Shown: positions 47,382 to 56,929, numbered from the stretch's first letter. The stretch: 64,000 nucleotides of DNA from an uncultured Bacteroidota bacterium (GCA_903850915.1 CAINMV010000014.1:62001-126000); one strand, 5' to 3'. Numbers and translations: made by a program. The notes: generated from the sequence alone by a model not told the origin.

Positions 47382-48818
47382 ATGAATCGCAAATTCGTTA
47401 TCAATTTAATTTTTGCCATTGGCATTAATTTGCTCATCAAGCCATTTTGGGTGTTGGGGGTAGAACGCGGTGTGCAAAATGCACTAGGTGCGGAGGCCTA
47501 TGGCTTTTATTTTTCGCTAGCTAGTTTTTCCTTTATTTTTAATGTGATATTGGATTTCGGGATTAACAACTACAACAACACCTTCATTGCAAAGTACCCG
47601 CATTTGCTTCAAAAGAAGTTTCCTCAACTCGTCATGTTGAAACTATTATTGGTGCTGGTTTACGTTGTTATAACTTTTTCGGTAGCCTTTTTTATTGGTT
47701 ACGATACCTTACAGGTGCAGCTTCTTCTGATATTGTGCTTAAATCAAATTCTTTCCTTTGTTATCACATTTTTGCGATCAAATATTTCAGGACTTCAGTT
47801 TTTCTTTACAGATAGTATACTCTCGGTGGTGGATCGATTATTGATGATTGTGTTTTGTGCATTGATGCTTTGGGGTAGAGTTTTTGGCCCATTTAAATTG
47901 GAATGGTTTGTATATGCACAGACGCTTTCATATTGCATTACCGCTTTAATCGCATATCTTGTTTTGCGTCCGCATCTTCATCAATTGCATTGGAAATGGA
48001 GTTCACCTTTTATGTTGCATTTGTTGCGAAAAAGTTATCCGTATGCTTTATTGGGGATTCTTATGGGATGCTACTCAAAAATCGATGGCGTTCTTCTCGA
48101 GCGTTTGCTGCCATTAGGTAAAACACAAGCTGGCCATTATGCTTCGGCATATCGACTATTGGATGCGGCCAATATGATAGCGGTGCTTTTTGCCGCTTTG
48201 TTACTTCCTTTCTTCGCTCGATTATTGCGTGCCAAAGAATCTCCAAATTCGCTACTCGAATTAAGTTTCACCTTAATTATTATTCCCGCTATTGTTGCTG
48301 CTTCTCTTTGCTTTTTTTATTCTGATTCGATAATTTTACTATTGAATAAAGTCCATAACACAGAAACAGAAAAAACGTTGACACTACTTATGTTGTCCTT
48401 TGTTTTTACGTGTGTTGTTTATGTTTATGGAACCTTTCTTACGGCAGCTAACGAATTGCGCCTGCTTAATAAAATTGCTCTTCTTGGGGTGCTTATCAAT
48501 TTAACGCTAAATCTGTTATTTATTAAAAGCTATGGTATTGTTGGTGCAGCATGGTCAGCATTAATAACCCAGTCATTTGTGGCTTTATTACATTATTATT
48601 TTACGCATCAAAAGTATCGCATTCCCTTCAATACGAAACTTATGATTAAAGTTCTATTGTTTTGCATTTTGCAGTTCGCTATCCCTAGCTTACTTGCAAA
48701 TTTTGAACTAAATTTATTTATTAAAATTGGAATTCAGATTTTGCTTGTAATACTTTTTCTAATGTATTTTAATATATTCCAAATTGCCCAACTAAAAAGA
48801 CTGGTGCTAAAATCTTGA
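47382..48818 (+). CDS. Polysaccharide flippase (Wzx-like, MOP superfamily)
   Basis: The membrane protein has 478 residues and about 12-14 helices in the pattern of Wzx/MATE-type lipid-linked oligosaccharide flippases. The N-terminal segment PFWVLGVERGVQNALGAEAYGFYFSLASFSF is typical, as is the later YGIVGAAWSALITQSFVALLHYY. The track ORF begins 291 bases earlier, inside the GT4 gene; I use ATG 47382, which follows a -7 box at 47339. Together with the GT4 it forms a small surface-glycan module. The exported lipid-linked glycan is unknown. Confidence 0.85.
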   Translation: MNRKFVINLIFAIGINLLIKPFWVLGVERGVQNALGAEAYGFYFSLASFSFIFNVILDFGINNYNNTFIAKYPHLLQKKFPQLVMLKLLLVLVYVVITFSVAFFIGYDTLQVQLLLILCLNQILSFVITFLRSNISGLQFFFTDSILSVVDRLLMIVFCALMLWGRVFGPFKLEWFVYAQTLSYCITALIAYLVLRPHLHQLHWKWSSPFMLHLLRKSYPYALLGILMGCYSKIDGVLLERLLPLGKTQAGHYASAYRLLDAANMIAVLFAALLLPFFARLLRAKESPNSLLELSFTLIIIPAIVAASLCFFYSDSIILLLNKVHNTETEKTLTLLMLSFVFTCVVYVYGTFLTAANELRLLNKIALLGVLINLTLNLLFIKSYGIVGAAWSALITQSFVALLHYYFTHQKYRIPFNTKLMIKVLLFCILQFAIPSLLANFELNLFIKIGIQILLVILFLMYFNIFQIAQLKRLVLKS

Positions 48819-48904
48819 ATTTTATCAATTGCAGCTTCAAAGAAACAACTGATCTCACTAATCTAAAGAAAACGACGTCTAGATTGAAAAAACGTAGTTG
48901 ATTT

Positions 48905-50962
48905 TTATCTAAAAACTTGGAATATAACCAAGCTTACTAAATAGGCTAGTCCGGAGGTATATAAAAACTGTAATGAAGCCCATTTCCAAGTTTTTGTCTC
49001 TTTATATACAGTAGCAATGGTGCTCATGCACTGCAATGCAAAGGCATAAAATAGCATTAAGGAAAATGCCACAGCCATGGTATATTTGGGCTTGTTTGTG
49101 ATTGGATCGCGTTCCTCCATCATCCGATCTCGAATACTTAGGCTATTGCTCTCATCACCTAAATTATAAATAGTAGCCATGGTGCCAACAAAAACTTCAC
49201 GTGCAGCCAATGAGCTAAATAAAGCAATGCCTATCTTCCAATCGAAACCTAGAGGCTGAATAGCAGGTTCAATAAAACGACCGAAATGACCGGCATATGA
49301 GGCAAATAACTTTTCGCTTTTTATTTTATTTGAAATTTCTTTTGCATTTAATTCATTGGAAAGGTTTTTATTAGCATATTTAGCGTCAATTTCCGCAAAT
49401 GAATTCCCAGGGCCGAAGCTTGCTGCCATCCATAATATTACAGAAACAGCGACAATCACTTTCCCGGCCTCCCATACAAATGTTCTCGATTTTTCGATGA
49501 GGGTAAGTAATATATTTTTTAGCCGAGGGGCTTTATATGTTGGCAATTCTAAGATAAAATAGTTGCGCTCTTTTGCTTTTATGAGAAATTTCATAACCCA
49601 TGCAGCTGCAATTGCTGAGAAGAATCCGATGAGATACATTCCCATTAAAATTAGCCCTTGAACATTAAACACTCCCCAGAGCATTTTATCTGGCGTAATC
49701 ATCGAAATTAGCAGCGTATATACCGGAAGTCGTGCGCTACAGCTCATTAATGGAATTACCATGATGGTGATAATTCGTTCCTTCCAATTTTCAATATTAC
49801 GGGTAGCCATAATACTTGGAACAGCACAGGCAACACCGCTAATTAATGGAACCACACTCTTCCCGTTCATGCCTACGCGCCGCATCAGCTTATCCATCAT
49901 AAAGCTTACTCTTGCCATATAGCCACTATCTTCTAATACTGCGATGAAGGCAAACAATAATATTATTTGAGGTAGAAAAACAATTACACCACTTAATCCT
50001 GCAATCACGCCATTTACAATCAAATCATTCAATGGGCCTTCCGGAAAATGAGATGTGAAGAAATCGCCAAACCAACTAAAGCTGTTTTGAATCCATAGCA
50101 TCGGGAATTTGCTTATCGAAAAGATACTTTCAAAAATAATAAAGAGGATAAATAGAAAAATCACATAACCCCAAATTCGATGCGTTAAAATTTTATCGAG
50201 ACGGTTACTAAATTGTTCTTTTTCTGCTGTTTTCTGTGTGACGCTGTCTAATAAAATATTATTAATAGCGGAGTATCGTTGAATTGTTTCTTCTGAAAGG
50301 AGGTCGTCTAGCTTTTCCCGTTGGTTTTTGTAAATAGCTAGAAAGCACTGAAAATCGTTAAATTCAGGATGACGTATTCTTTCTTCGGTAATTAAATCTG
50401 GTGCTAAATTATAAATATCAATTAGGTGGTTCTGTGTGGCCAGCAACGTGTTGAAAATGGTGTCTTTAAGCTTGTCTATGCCCTTTCCATTGCGTGGGTT
50501 TACGGGTACAACTCGAATACCTAAATTTAACGACAAAAGCACAAGATTGATGTCCAAGCCTTTCTTCTCGGCAATATCCATCATCGTTAGAACCAAAATT
50601 ACGGGTTTTCCCAAATCGGCCACTTGTGAAAAATACAATAGGTTCCTTTTAAGATTGGATGCATCACAGACAACCAATATTACATCAGGTGATTCTTTAC
50701 TTGATGGATTTATTAAGGCGTCGATGGCAATCTCTTCGTCTTTGCTTTTTGGATAAATGCTATAGGTGCCGGGAAGGTCTATTATTCTAGCTTTCTGTTT
50801 TTGGTTGTAGGTCAATACACCTGACTTTATCTCTACCGTGGTGCCTGCATAATTTCCAACTTGCTGATTTAAGCCCGTTAATGAATTAAAAACAGAAGTC
50901 TTACCACAATTGGGATTTCCAGTGATGGCAATTCGCAATTGTTTATCTGTCAGTTGATTCAA
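48905..50962 (-). CDS. feoB: Ferrous iron transport protein B
   Basis: The protein has 685 residues. The N-terminal G domain has GNPNCGKTSVFN (15-26), DLPGTYSIYP (G3) and LTMMDIAEKKG (G4). The membrane part has the two Gate regions seen in the family, including SGVACAVPSIMATR and FSSLAAREVFVGTMATIYN. The GTP-driven channel imports Fe(II). It overlaps feoA by 4 bases (translational coupling). The order feoA-feoB is normal. Regulation is likely through the inverted repeat before feoA. Confidence 0.96.
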   Translation of the reverse strand: MNQLTDKQLRIAITGNPNCGKTSVFNSLTGLNQQVGNYAGTTVEIKSGVLTYNQKQKARIIDLPGTYSIYPKSKDEEIAIDALINPSSKESPDVILVVCDASNLKRNLLYFSQVADLGKPVILVLTMMDIAEKKGLDINLVLLSLNLGIRVVPVNPRNGKGIDKLKDTIFNTLLATQNHLIDIYNLAPDLITEERIRHPEFNDFQCFLAIYKNQREKLDDLLSEETIQRYSAINNILLDSVTQKTAEKEQFSNRLDKILTHRIWGYVIFLFILFIIFESIFSISKFPMLWIQNSFSWFGDFFTSHFPEGPLNDLIVNGVIAGLSGVIVFLPQIILLFAFIAVLEDSGYMARVSFMMDKLMRRVGMNGKSVVPLISGVACAVPSIMATRNIENWKERIITIMVIPLMSCSARLPVYTLLISMITPDKMLWGVFNVQGLILMGMYLIGFFSAIAAAWVMKFLIKAKERNYFILELPTYKAPRLKNILLTLIEKSRTFVWEAGKVIVAVSVILWMAASFGPGNSFAEIDAKYANKNLSNELNAKEISNKIKSEKLFASYAGHFGRFIEPAIQPLGFDWKIGIALFSSLAAREVFVGTMATIYNLGDESNSLSIRDRMMEERDPITNKPKYTMAVAFSLMLFYAFALQCMSTIATVYKETKTWKWASLQFLYTSGLAYLVSLVIFQVFR

Positions 50963-51219
50963 GCGGAAAAGGATTTGTTTTTTATTGTTTTTGGAATAAT
51001 GTTATTTATTTTAATCGAAGCTGCTTCGCTTAGACGCAAACTTAAGGTGTACCCCTGAACTTCAATGGCAATAGGATCACCTAATGGTGCAATTTGACTT
51101 AGTCGAATGGTTTCACCAGGAATGCAACCCATCTCCATCAATTTCAGCTTAAGCTGATTGTCACTGATGGCAGTAATGGTGGCGTACTCTCCTTTTTTTA
51201 AATCAACTAGTGTTTGCAC
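50959..51219 (-). CDS. feoA: Ferrous iron transport protein A
   Basis: The protein has 86 residues and forms one SH3-like FeoA domain, with LKKGEYATITAISDN at the start, MEMGCIPGETIRL in the middle and GYTLSLRLSEAASI at the end. FeoA supports FeoB. The start codon is GTG. The stop overlaps the feoB start by 4 bases. A perfect inverted repeat lies 5 bases upstream of the GTG. Confidence 0.94.
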   Translation of the reverse strand: MQTLVDLKKGEYATITAISDNQLKLKLMEMGCIPGETIRLSQIAPLGDPIAIEVQGYTLSLRLSEAASIKINNIIPKTIKNKSFSA

Positions 51220-51224
51220 TATTA

Positions 51225-51241
51225 TTTAGATTAATTCTAAA
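51225..51241. promoter_or_regulatory. Inverted-repeat operator before feoAB
   Basis: TTTAGATTAATTCTAAA has perfect 6-bp arms (TTTAGA/TCTAAA) and a 5-bp spacer. A near-consensus -7 box (TTTATTTG on the minus strand, 51244-51251) lies directly upstream, so the repeat covers the predicted transcription start. The form resembles DtxR/MntR-type metalloregulator sites; the regulator is not in the window. Confidence 0.6.
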
Positions 51242-51436
51242 CGCAAATAAAGCAAATTATCACCGAGTAAAAAAGTCAAAGAAAATGATTTATATCATAA
51301 AAAGTGATTTTCAACAAAATTGGCACAGGCGCGGTACTCCAGCCAAAAAAGTAAAAGAATCAAAAATTTAATAATAAATTCAGTTTTTGCATTCCTATTT
51401 ATATATTTTCGAGCAGAATAATGAATCTATTGTCGC

Positions 51437-52384
51437 ATGAATTTTATTTTACCTTTTCGAGTTCCGCCGGCAAAAAATGCGATAGGATATCAGCATAATT
51501 TACTTTGTATAGGTAGCTGTTTTGCCTCCGAAATAGGCGAGTTAATAAAAGAACATCAATTTAATGTAGCATTAAATCCACATGGGATTCTTTTTCATTC
51601 ACAGAGCATTGCCATTGCCTTAAACGATTATATAACCAACAGGAGTTACACTAACAAGGATCTTGTAATGGATCAAAATAGGTGGCACTCACTTCACCAT
51701 CATGGTAGTTTTTCTCATGCTAATAAGGAAGTTTGCCTGGATCAAATTAATACAAACATAAATAAAGCTCATCTTTCAACGAAAAATGCAGATTGGCTTT
51801 GCATTACTTTGGGTAGCAGTTGGGTTTACGAGTTTATTCCAACAGGTGAAATAGTTGCCAACTGCCATAAAATCCCTTCTGCAAACTTTAAAAAGAAACT
51901 ACTTGAGGCCTCCGATCAAGTGAAATTGCTTCAAGCGCAAATCGATTTACTAAGGGTATTTAATCCCAAAATAAATATTATATTAACGGTGAGTCCAGTG
52001 AAATATATTCGAGATGGTATTATTGAGAATAACATTAGTAAATCACACTTGCTTATTGCAGCCAATGAGATAAGTCAAAACAATAAAAACTGCCATTATT
52101 TTCCAGCATTCGAACTGGTGAATGATGTTCTTCGGGACTATCGCTTCTACAAAGAGGATTTGGTGCATCCAAACTATCAAGCGATGAAGTTCGTTTGGGA
52201 GCAATTCATCAAAACTTATTTGGAGCCTCAACAAAGTTCTCTTTTTGAGGAGGTTTCGGCATGGGTTAAGTTTAATGAGCATACCCCCAAAGAGGCTCAT
52301 GCCCTGGAATTACACCTGGAAATCGCAATGTCAAGGTACAATTCGGTAGTTCAAAAAATAAACTCACTGCAACCCAAGTATTAG
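51437..52384 (+). CDS. GSCFA domain protein
   Basis: The protein has 315 residues. The family name motif is present literally as IGSCFASEIGELI at about 26-38, followed by NPHGILFHS, LGSSWVYEF near 128-136 and TVSPVKYIRDG near 183. These correspond to the blocks of SGNH-hydrolase-like enzymes, suggesting an esterase or acyltransferase-like fold. The late DLVHPNYQAMKFVWEQF provides the expected Asp-His pair. No signal peptide is visible. GSCFA proteins are common in Bacteroidota but their substrate is not known. Neighbours feoAB and prfA give no clue. Confidence 0.87.
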   Translation: MNFILPFRVPPAKNAIGYQHNLLCIGSCFASEIGELIKEHQFNVALNPHGILFHSQSIAIALNDYITNRSYTNKDLVMDQNRWHSLHHHGSFSHANKEVCLDQINTNINKAHLSTKNADWLCITLGSSWVYEFIPTGEIVANCHKIPSANFKKKLLEASDQVKLLQAQIDLLRVFNPKINIILTVSPVKYIRDGIIENNISKSHLLIAANEISQNNKNCHYFPAFELVNDVLRDYRFYKEDLVHPNYQAMKFVWEQFIKTYLEPQQSSLFEEVSAWVKFNEHTPKEAHALELHLEIAMSRYNSVVQKINSLQPKY

Positions 52385-52480
52385 AAAGGATAAACATGAA
52401 TGATATGGGTTTGGCAGCGCTTTATTCCTGAATTCGCAATTTCTTTGGAAGGTTTTCTTTCGGGTCATTGTTTAATTTAT

Positions 52481-52488
52481 TACCTTTG
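52481..52488 (+). promoter_or_regulatory. -7 promoter box of prfA
   Basis: TACCTTTG matches fully, with TTTC 19 bases upstream as a near -33 element. Transcription would start about 52492, leaving an unusually long leader of about 130 bases before prfA. Confidence 0.6.
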
Positions 52489-52492
52489 CATT

Positions 52493-52510
52493 ATGATTCG
52501 TTTTTCTTAG
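52493..52510 (+). other. Candidate five-codon upstream ORF in the prfA leader
   Basis: ATG ATT CGT TTT TCT TAG encodes MIRFS and ends in UAG, a codon read by RF1, the product of the downstream gene. It begins at or next to the predicted transcription start. Its stop codon lies in the left arm of the following hairpin. Translation is not shown; such a short ORF can occur by chance. Confidence 0.3.
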
Positions 52511-52558
52511 CTACATTGTATTACGCTTGCTTTCGGCCTGAAAGATAAGCACGCTAAG
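52506..52558 (+). ncRNA. Candidate structured 5' leader of prfA
   Basis: Nested pairings are visible: outer CTTAGC (52506-52511) with GCTAAG (52553-52558), middle GCTT with AAGC, inner CTTTC with GAAAG around loop GGCCT. A T-rich stretch follows 12 bases later (52569-52574). It could be a cis-acting regulator or attenuator. It does not match a riboswitch class I recognise. Confidence 0.4.
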
Positions 52559-52623
52559 TTATTCCCCATTTTTTATTAAAAATTATAGGTTTACAAAAAA
52601 GTAAATCAAAATATCAAACCATT

Positions 52624-53697
52624 ATGTTAGACAAATTAGAGGCGATTAGAGAACGTCGTGAAGAGGTAGAGAACTTAATTTCACTTCCAGACGCGATGAG
52701 CGATATGAAACGTTTTGCCCAGCTAAACAAAGAATATAAAGATCTTGCTCCCATTATCGATGCCTATCAAGTTTACAAAACTTTAATGGGTAACATCTCA
52801 AATTGCAAAGAGATATTAGCATCTGAGAAGGACTCTGAATTGCGTGAGATGGCAAAACTTGAATTGGATGAATTGCTAATTCAGCAAGTTCCTATGGAAG
52901 AGGAGATTCGCAACCTGCTTATTCCTGCCGATCCTCAAGATGCTAAGAATGCGGTATTGGAAATTCGCAGTGGTACAGGAGGCGACGAAGCTAGTATTTT
53001 TGCTGGCGATTTATTCCGCATGTACACGCGTTACGCACAAGGTAAAGGTTGGAAACTGGAAATCATCGAGGAAAATCCAGGTACCGTTGGCGGATATAAT
53101 AAAATTGTGTTAAATGTTATGGGCGAAGATGTATATGGGCAAATGAAATATGAAAGTGGTGTGCATCGCGTGCAACGTGTGCCTGATACGGAAACTATGG
53201 GTAGAGTTCACACCTCTGCAGCTACAGTGGTGGTGCTGCCTGAAGCAGATGAATTTGATGTGGAATTGAAAACTGAGGATATTCGACTTGACTTATTTTG
53301 TGCCTCTGGCCCTGGCGGACAATCGGTGAATACCACCTATTCTGCTGTTCGCTTATTGCATATTCCAACAGGGATTATTGTTCAATGCCAAGATCAAAAA
53401 TCGCAACAGAAGAACAAAGATGCCGCTATGAAGGTGCTACGCACCCGACTGTATGAGTTTGAATATAATAAGTATATGGAGGAAATGAGTAAAACACGCA
53501 AGACTATGGTCTCTACTGGCGATAGAAGTGCCAAGGTTCGAACCTATAACTTCCCTCAAAGTAGAATGACAGAGCATCGTATTGGCTTTACAACACACAA
53601 CCTTGATTCGATTATGAATGGCGATATTCAGAATATTATTGATCAATTGCAATTGGCCGAGAATGCTGAAAAATTAAAAGCAGGTTCTTCTGAATAA
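52624..53697 (+). CDS. prfA: Peptide chain release factor 1
   Basis: The protein has 357 residues. RF1 reads UAA and UAG and releases the finished peptide. The GGQ motif is in CASGPGGQSVNTTYSAVR near residue 233. The stop-codon recognition tripeptide is PDT in QRVPDTETMGRVHTSA near 187, a variant of the PxT type of RF1. The N-terminal coiled coil and the C-terminal helix EHRIGFTTHNLDSIMNG are typical. No prmC lies next to it. The leader is long and structured. Confidence 0.96.
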   Translation: MLDKLEAIRERREEVENLISLPDAMSDMKRFAQLNKEYKDLAPIIDAYQVYKTLMGNISNCKEILASEKDSELREMAKLELDELLIQQVPMEEEIRNLLIPADPQDAKNAVLEIRSGTGGDEASIFAGDLFRMYTRYAQGKGWKLEIIEENPGTVGGYNKIVLNVMGEDVYGQMKYESGVHRVQRVPDTETMGRVHTSAATVVVLPEADEFDVELKTEDIRLDLFCASGPGGQSVNTTYSAVRLLHIPTGIIVQCQDQKSQQKNKDAAMKVLRTRLYEFEYNKYMEEMSKTRKTMVSTGDRSAKVRTYNFPQSRMTEHRIGFTTHNLDSIMNGDIQNIIDQLQLAENAEKLKAGSSE

Positions 53698-53746
53698 ATT
53701 TGTTTTTATTGGTGTTTTTTTATTTAATTGAATTTTGAAAACTAGG

Positions 53747-53754
53747 TAGCTTTG
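53747..53754 (+). promoter_or_regulatory. -7 promoter box of rodA
   Basis: TAGCTTTG matches fully; an ATTG about 16 bases upstream could be a weak -33 element. It lies in the gap between prfA and rodA, so rodA has its own promoter. Confidence 0.55.
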
Positions 53755-53807
53755 CAATGTTGTTTTTAAATTAAGATAATCGCCTTTATACCATACCAAC
53801 ACTCCCC

Positions 53808-55079
53808 TTGAATACAAAATACACCAACGCTTACGGACGTAATATTGATTGGTTCACTATATTACTTTATGCGGTAATGGTGATTTTTGGTTGGATGGCC
53901 GTGTATTCTTCTATGTTTAATTTAACCGGCACAAATGTCGTCTTCGACCTCTCCAAAAATTATGGAAAGCAAATTATGTTTCTTGGTTTTGCTACTGTGA
54001 TTGCTCTGGTTATCATGACGATGGAATATCGTTTTTTCTTTGGTTTCTCTTATCTTATATACGGAGTAGTGATATCCTTGTTGGTGGGTGTTTTAATTCT
54101 TGGCGACCATACTAAAGGCGCGCAAGCGTGGTTTCGGTTGGGCGATTTTAAGGTCCAACCTAGTGAGTTTGCCAAGTTTGCAACTGCAATGGCGTTGGCT
54201 AAATTAATGAGTCCGTTTAACTTTAAACTTACCGATAGAAATAATTTAATGCGGGCTGTTGGAATTATTGCTTTGCCAGCAATACTAGTTCTAGTCCAAA
54301 ATGATACAGGTACTTTTCTGGTTTTTGTTTCTTTCTCTTTGGTTTTCTATCGTGAAGGGTTGAGTGGGGTTTTCTTAGCTATTGGAGCTATGGTAATGGT
54401 ACTTTGTATTGCAGCACTGCTGGTGAAAACCATGTTGCTTTATATAATTATTACATCGCTTACGTTGTTGGTTCTATTGTTGTTTCGTCGGTACAAAAAA
54501 CTACTCGGAATTGTAGTCCTCTGTTGGATGGCGGCCATGACTGTGGTAACTGGTACTAGTTATGCTGTCAAACATTTACAGCCACACCAGCAGAAACGAA
54601 TAATGAGTTTATTCGGATTAGAAGTTGACAAGAGTGGGGTGGATTACCAGAAAGACAACTCTATCATGACAATATCTTCTGGTGGTTTATATGGCAAGGG
54701 TTACCTTGAAGGATCGTTAACCAAGGGAAAGTATGTCCCTGAGCAAAGCACTGATTTTATCTTTTGCACCATCGCAGAGGAATTCGGATGGTTTGGTTCC
54801 GCATTTTTAATTTTACTCTTCATCGCCTTAATAATGCGGATTATTTATTTGTCGGAGCGACAGCGATCGAGGTATAATCGTGTCTATGGTTACTGTGTAG
54901 CATGTATTATTTTCTTTCACTTTTTAATTAATCTAGGAATGGCCATGGGTTTGCTACCCATAATTGGAATTCCTCTACCATTTATAAGCTATGGCGGTTC
55001 GTCAACAATTAGCTTCACAATACTACTCTTTGTTTTTATAAAAATCGATTCGCATCGGATGCAAGATTTAAGCCGTTAG
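53808..55079 (+). CDS. rodA: Rod shape-determining peptidoglycan polymerase RodA
   Basis: The protein has 423 residues and about ten membrane helices and belongs to the SEDS family, which polymerises glycan strands during elongation. The N-terminus RNIDWFTILLYAVMVIFGWMAVYSS is characteristic of RodA rather than FtsW. Typical segments are GDHTKGAQAWFRLGDFKVQPSEFAK near 105-129, PEQSTDFIFCTIAEEFGWFG near 310-330 and PLPFISYGGSS near 395. The start codon is TTG (53808); no ATG suits the helix position. Neighbouring prfA and pnuC are functionally separate. Confidence 0.93.
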   Translation: MNTKYTNAYGRNIDWFTILLYAVMVIFGWMAVYSSMFNLTGTNVVFDLSKNYGKQIMFLGFATVIALVIMTMEYRFFFGFSYLIYGVVISLLVGVLILGDHTKGAQAWFRLGDFKVQPSEFAKFATAMALAKLMSPFNFKLTDRNNLMRAVGIIALPAILVLVQNDTGTFLVFVSFSLVFYREGLSGVFLAIGAMVMVLCIAALLVKTMLLYIIITSLTLLVLLLFRRYKKLLGIVVLCWMAAMTVVTGTSYAVKHLQPHQQKRIMSLFGLEVDKSGVDYQKDNSIMTISSGGLYGKGYLEGSLTKGKYVPEQSTDFIFCTIAEEFGWFGSAFLILLFIALIMRIIYLSERQRSRYNRVYGYCVACIIFFHFLINLGMAMGLLPIIGIPLPFISYGGSSTISFTILLFVFIKIDSHRMQDLSR

Positions 55080-55135
55080 TTTTTCTTAATAATGCAACTC
55101 CAACTTCTCAAAATTAATTACGTATATTATAAGAA

Positions 55136-55768
55136 ATGTCACCCTTTTCAATTGAAAACATCGCATTCGAATGGTTAGGTTACGCTATGAGTTGGGTGGA
55201 GTTATGGGCTACTCTATTTAGTGTTTGCTGTGTTTGGCTCGCAATTAAAAGGGACATTTTAAATTGGCCTGTGGCTATTGTGGCAAATGTTTTAACATTC
55301 TTTTTGTTCTATCAAAACAGTCTATATGCCGATAGCATTTTACAAATATTTTTCTTTTGCACCAGCTGCTATGGATGGTGGTTTTGGAGCAAAAAAACAC
55401 CAATGGAAACACCTCCACCAATTACAAAAATGACAATAAACCAAAGAATAAAGTGGTCCATAGGTATTGTGCTATTTTCGTTAATTGCTTCTTATATTAT
55501 AATCCATCTTAATGGTTGGTGGCCCTTACTTTTTCCACAACCTGCGGCTTTTCCAGTCGCCGATTCATTTATTATGGTGGCAAGTGTCGCAGGGCAATTG
55601 CTATTGGCAAAAAAGAAATTAGAAAATTGGTATTGCTGGATAGGCGTAAATATCCTGGCCGTTATAGTTTATTTTATGAAAGACATCAAGCTTTTCTCCC
55701 TGCTATATTTACTTTTGCTAGCAATGGCCTTATCTGGCTTGCGTGCATGGAGAAAAAAGGATGCTTGA
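55136..55768 (+). CDS. pnuC: Nicotinamide riboside transporter PnuC
   Basis: The protein has 210 residues and about seven membrane helices, the size of PnuC. The region VFSVCCVWLAIKRDILNWPVAIVANVL-like near 27-53, followed by LYADSILQIFFFCTSCYGWWFW near 62-83 and a final NWYCWIGVNILAVIVYFMKDI near 165-185, is typical. The conserved W-rich motifs line the nicotinamide riboside site. No thiamine or NAD riboswitch is seen in the short 56-base gap before it. It feeds NAD salvage. Confidence 0.92.
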   Translation: MSPFSIENIAFEWLGYAMSWVELWATLFSVCCVWLAIKRDILNWPVAIVANVLTFFLFYQNSLYADSILQIFFFCTSCYGWWFWSKKTPMETPPPITKMTINQRIKWSIGIVLFSLIASYIIIHLNGWWPLLFPQPAAFPVADSFIMVASVAGQLLLAKKKLENWYCWIGVNILAVIVYFMKDIKLFSLLYLLLLAMALSGLRAWRKKDA

Positions 55769-55826
55769 TTTTAGAAGGTGAAAAGACTAACCATAATCCT
55801 ATGAAACATTTAATAACATATTGGAA

Positions 55827-56816
55827 TTAGTGTATCATCTCCCATAACTTGTCTTTTAGTTGCAATAGGCCTTTGCCTGTGGCACTTGAAATAAAGATAT
55901 GAGGTACCCCTTTCGGGATTTCTTTTGCAATCATCTTTTGAAGTTCGGCATCGATAATGTCACTTTTTGTAATCGCAAGTAAACGCTTCTTATCCATAAG
56001 CTCTCGATTATAAAGTTCTAGCTCGCGCAATAATATTTGATATTCTTCGCCAATATTTTTTGAGTCGCATGGAATCAAAAATAGGAGGGTAGCATTACGT
56101 TCAATGTGACGCAGAAAACGTGTTCCTAAGCCTTTCCCAGCATGCGCTCCTTCAATAATTCCAGGTATATCAGCCATGACAAAGGTTTTAAAATCACGAT
56201 ACTTCACAATACCAAGATTAGGCACTAAAGTGGTAAATGGATAGTCTGCAATTTCTGGTTTGGCCGCCGAAACCACGCTAAGCAAAGTTGATTTGCCAGC
56301 ATTGGGAAACCCTACCAATCCAACGTCAGCCAAAAGCTTAAGTTCGATTATGTTCCATTCTTCAACACCAGGCTCTCCTGGTTGCGCAAAACGTGGAGTT
56401 TGTTGTGTGGCTGATTTAAAATTGTTGTTTCCTAACCCCCCTCGTCCGCCTTTGGCTAAAATCTTTTCTTCTCCATCTTGAGTTATTTCAAAAAGTATTT
56501 CCCCTGTCTCAGGCACTTTTGCCACAGTACCTAAAGGCACTTCTAATATGTCATCTTTACCATCTGCGCCACTGCGATTGCCAGGCTGTCCATTGGCGCC
56601 ATCCTGCCCTAAAACATGCTTGCGATATTTTAAATGCAATAAAGTAGATAGTTGTGCATTGCCTTTTAAAATAATATGACCTCCGCGTCCTCCATCACCT
56701 CCATCAGGGCCGCCATAGGCGGTATGTTTGTCGCGATGAAAATGCATTGCCCCGGCTCCGCCTTTACCACTTCGGCAGCATATCTTTACGTAATCTACAA
56801 AATTTGAATCAGCCAC
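55827..56816 (-). CDS. obgE: GTPase Obg (ribosome assembly)
   Basis: The protein has 329 residues. The Gly-rich Obg N-terminal domain (1-158) includes [30 protein letters not shown]-type glycines. The G domain has [11 protein letters not shown] near 166, the switch region [24 protein letters not shown] and TKSDIID. The C-terminal OCT domain is absent, as is usual outside Gram-positive bacteria. It assists 50S subunit assembly and growth control. It stands alone, converging on pnuC with a 58-base gap. Confidence 0.96.
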   Translation of the reverse strand: MADSNFVDYVKICCRSGKGGAGAMHFHRDKHTAYGGPDGGDGGRGGHIILKGNAQLSTLLHLKYRKHVLGQDGANGQPGNRSGADGKDDILEVPLGTVAKVPETGEILFEITQDGEEKILAKGGRGGLGNNNFKSATQQTPRFAQPGEPGVEEWNIIELKLLADVGLVGFPNAGKSTLLSVVSAAKPEIADYPFTTLVPNLGIVKYRDFKTFVMADIPGIIEGAHAGKGLGTRFLRHIERNATLLFLIPCDSKNIGEEYQILLRELELYNRELMDKKRLLAITKSDIIDAELQKMIAKEIPKGVPHIFISSATGKGLLQLKDKLWEMIH

Positions 56817-56929
56817 GGTAATTTTTAGGGTTAAGAAATGCGTTTATTATAGGTCGGGGTCTCAAAAAAAATTTAGTTAAACCTATATCCGGAATTAGAA
56901 TCTATGTTCAAAGATAAACTATATCTGCT

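Noticed and set aside
51225-51241. Fur box interpretation of the feoA upstream dyad
   Set aside because: The sequence lacks the GATAATGATAATC-type hexamers; the arm and spacer pattern fits DtxR/MntR-type sites better.
55080-55135. Riboswitch before pnuC
   Set aside because: The gap has only 56 bases and no conserved thiamine or NAD aptamer elements.
55516-55830. 104-residue ORF overlapping the pnuC end
   Set aside because: It is a +1-frame shadow of pnuC extending into the gap; no start context or conserved motif.
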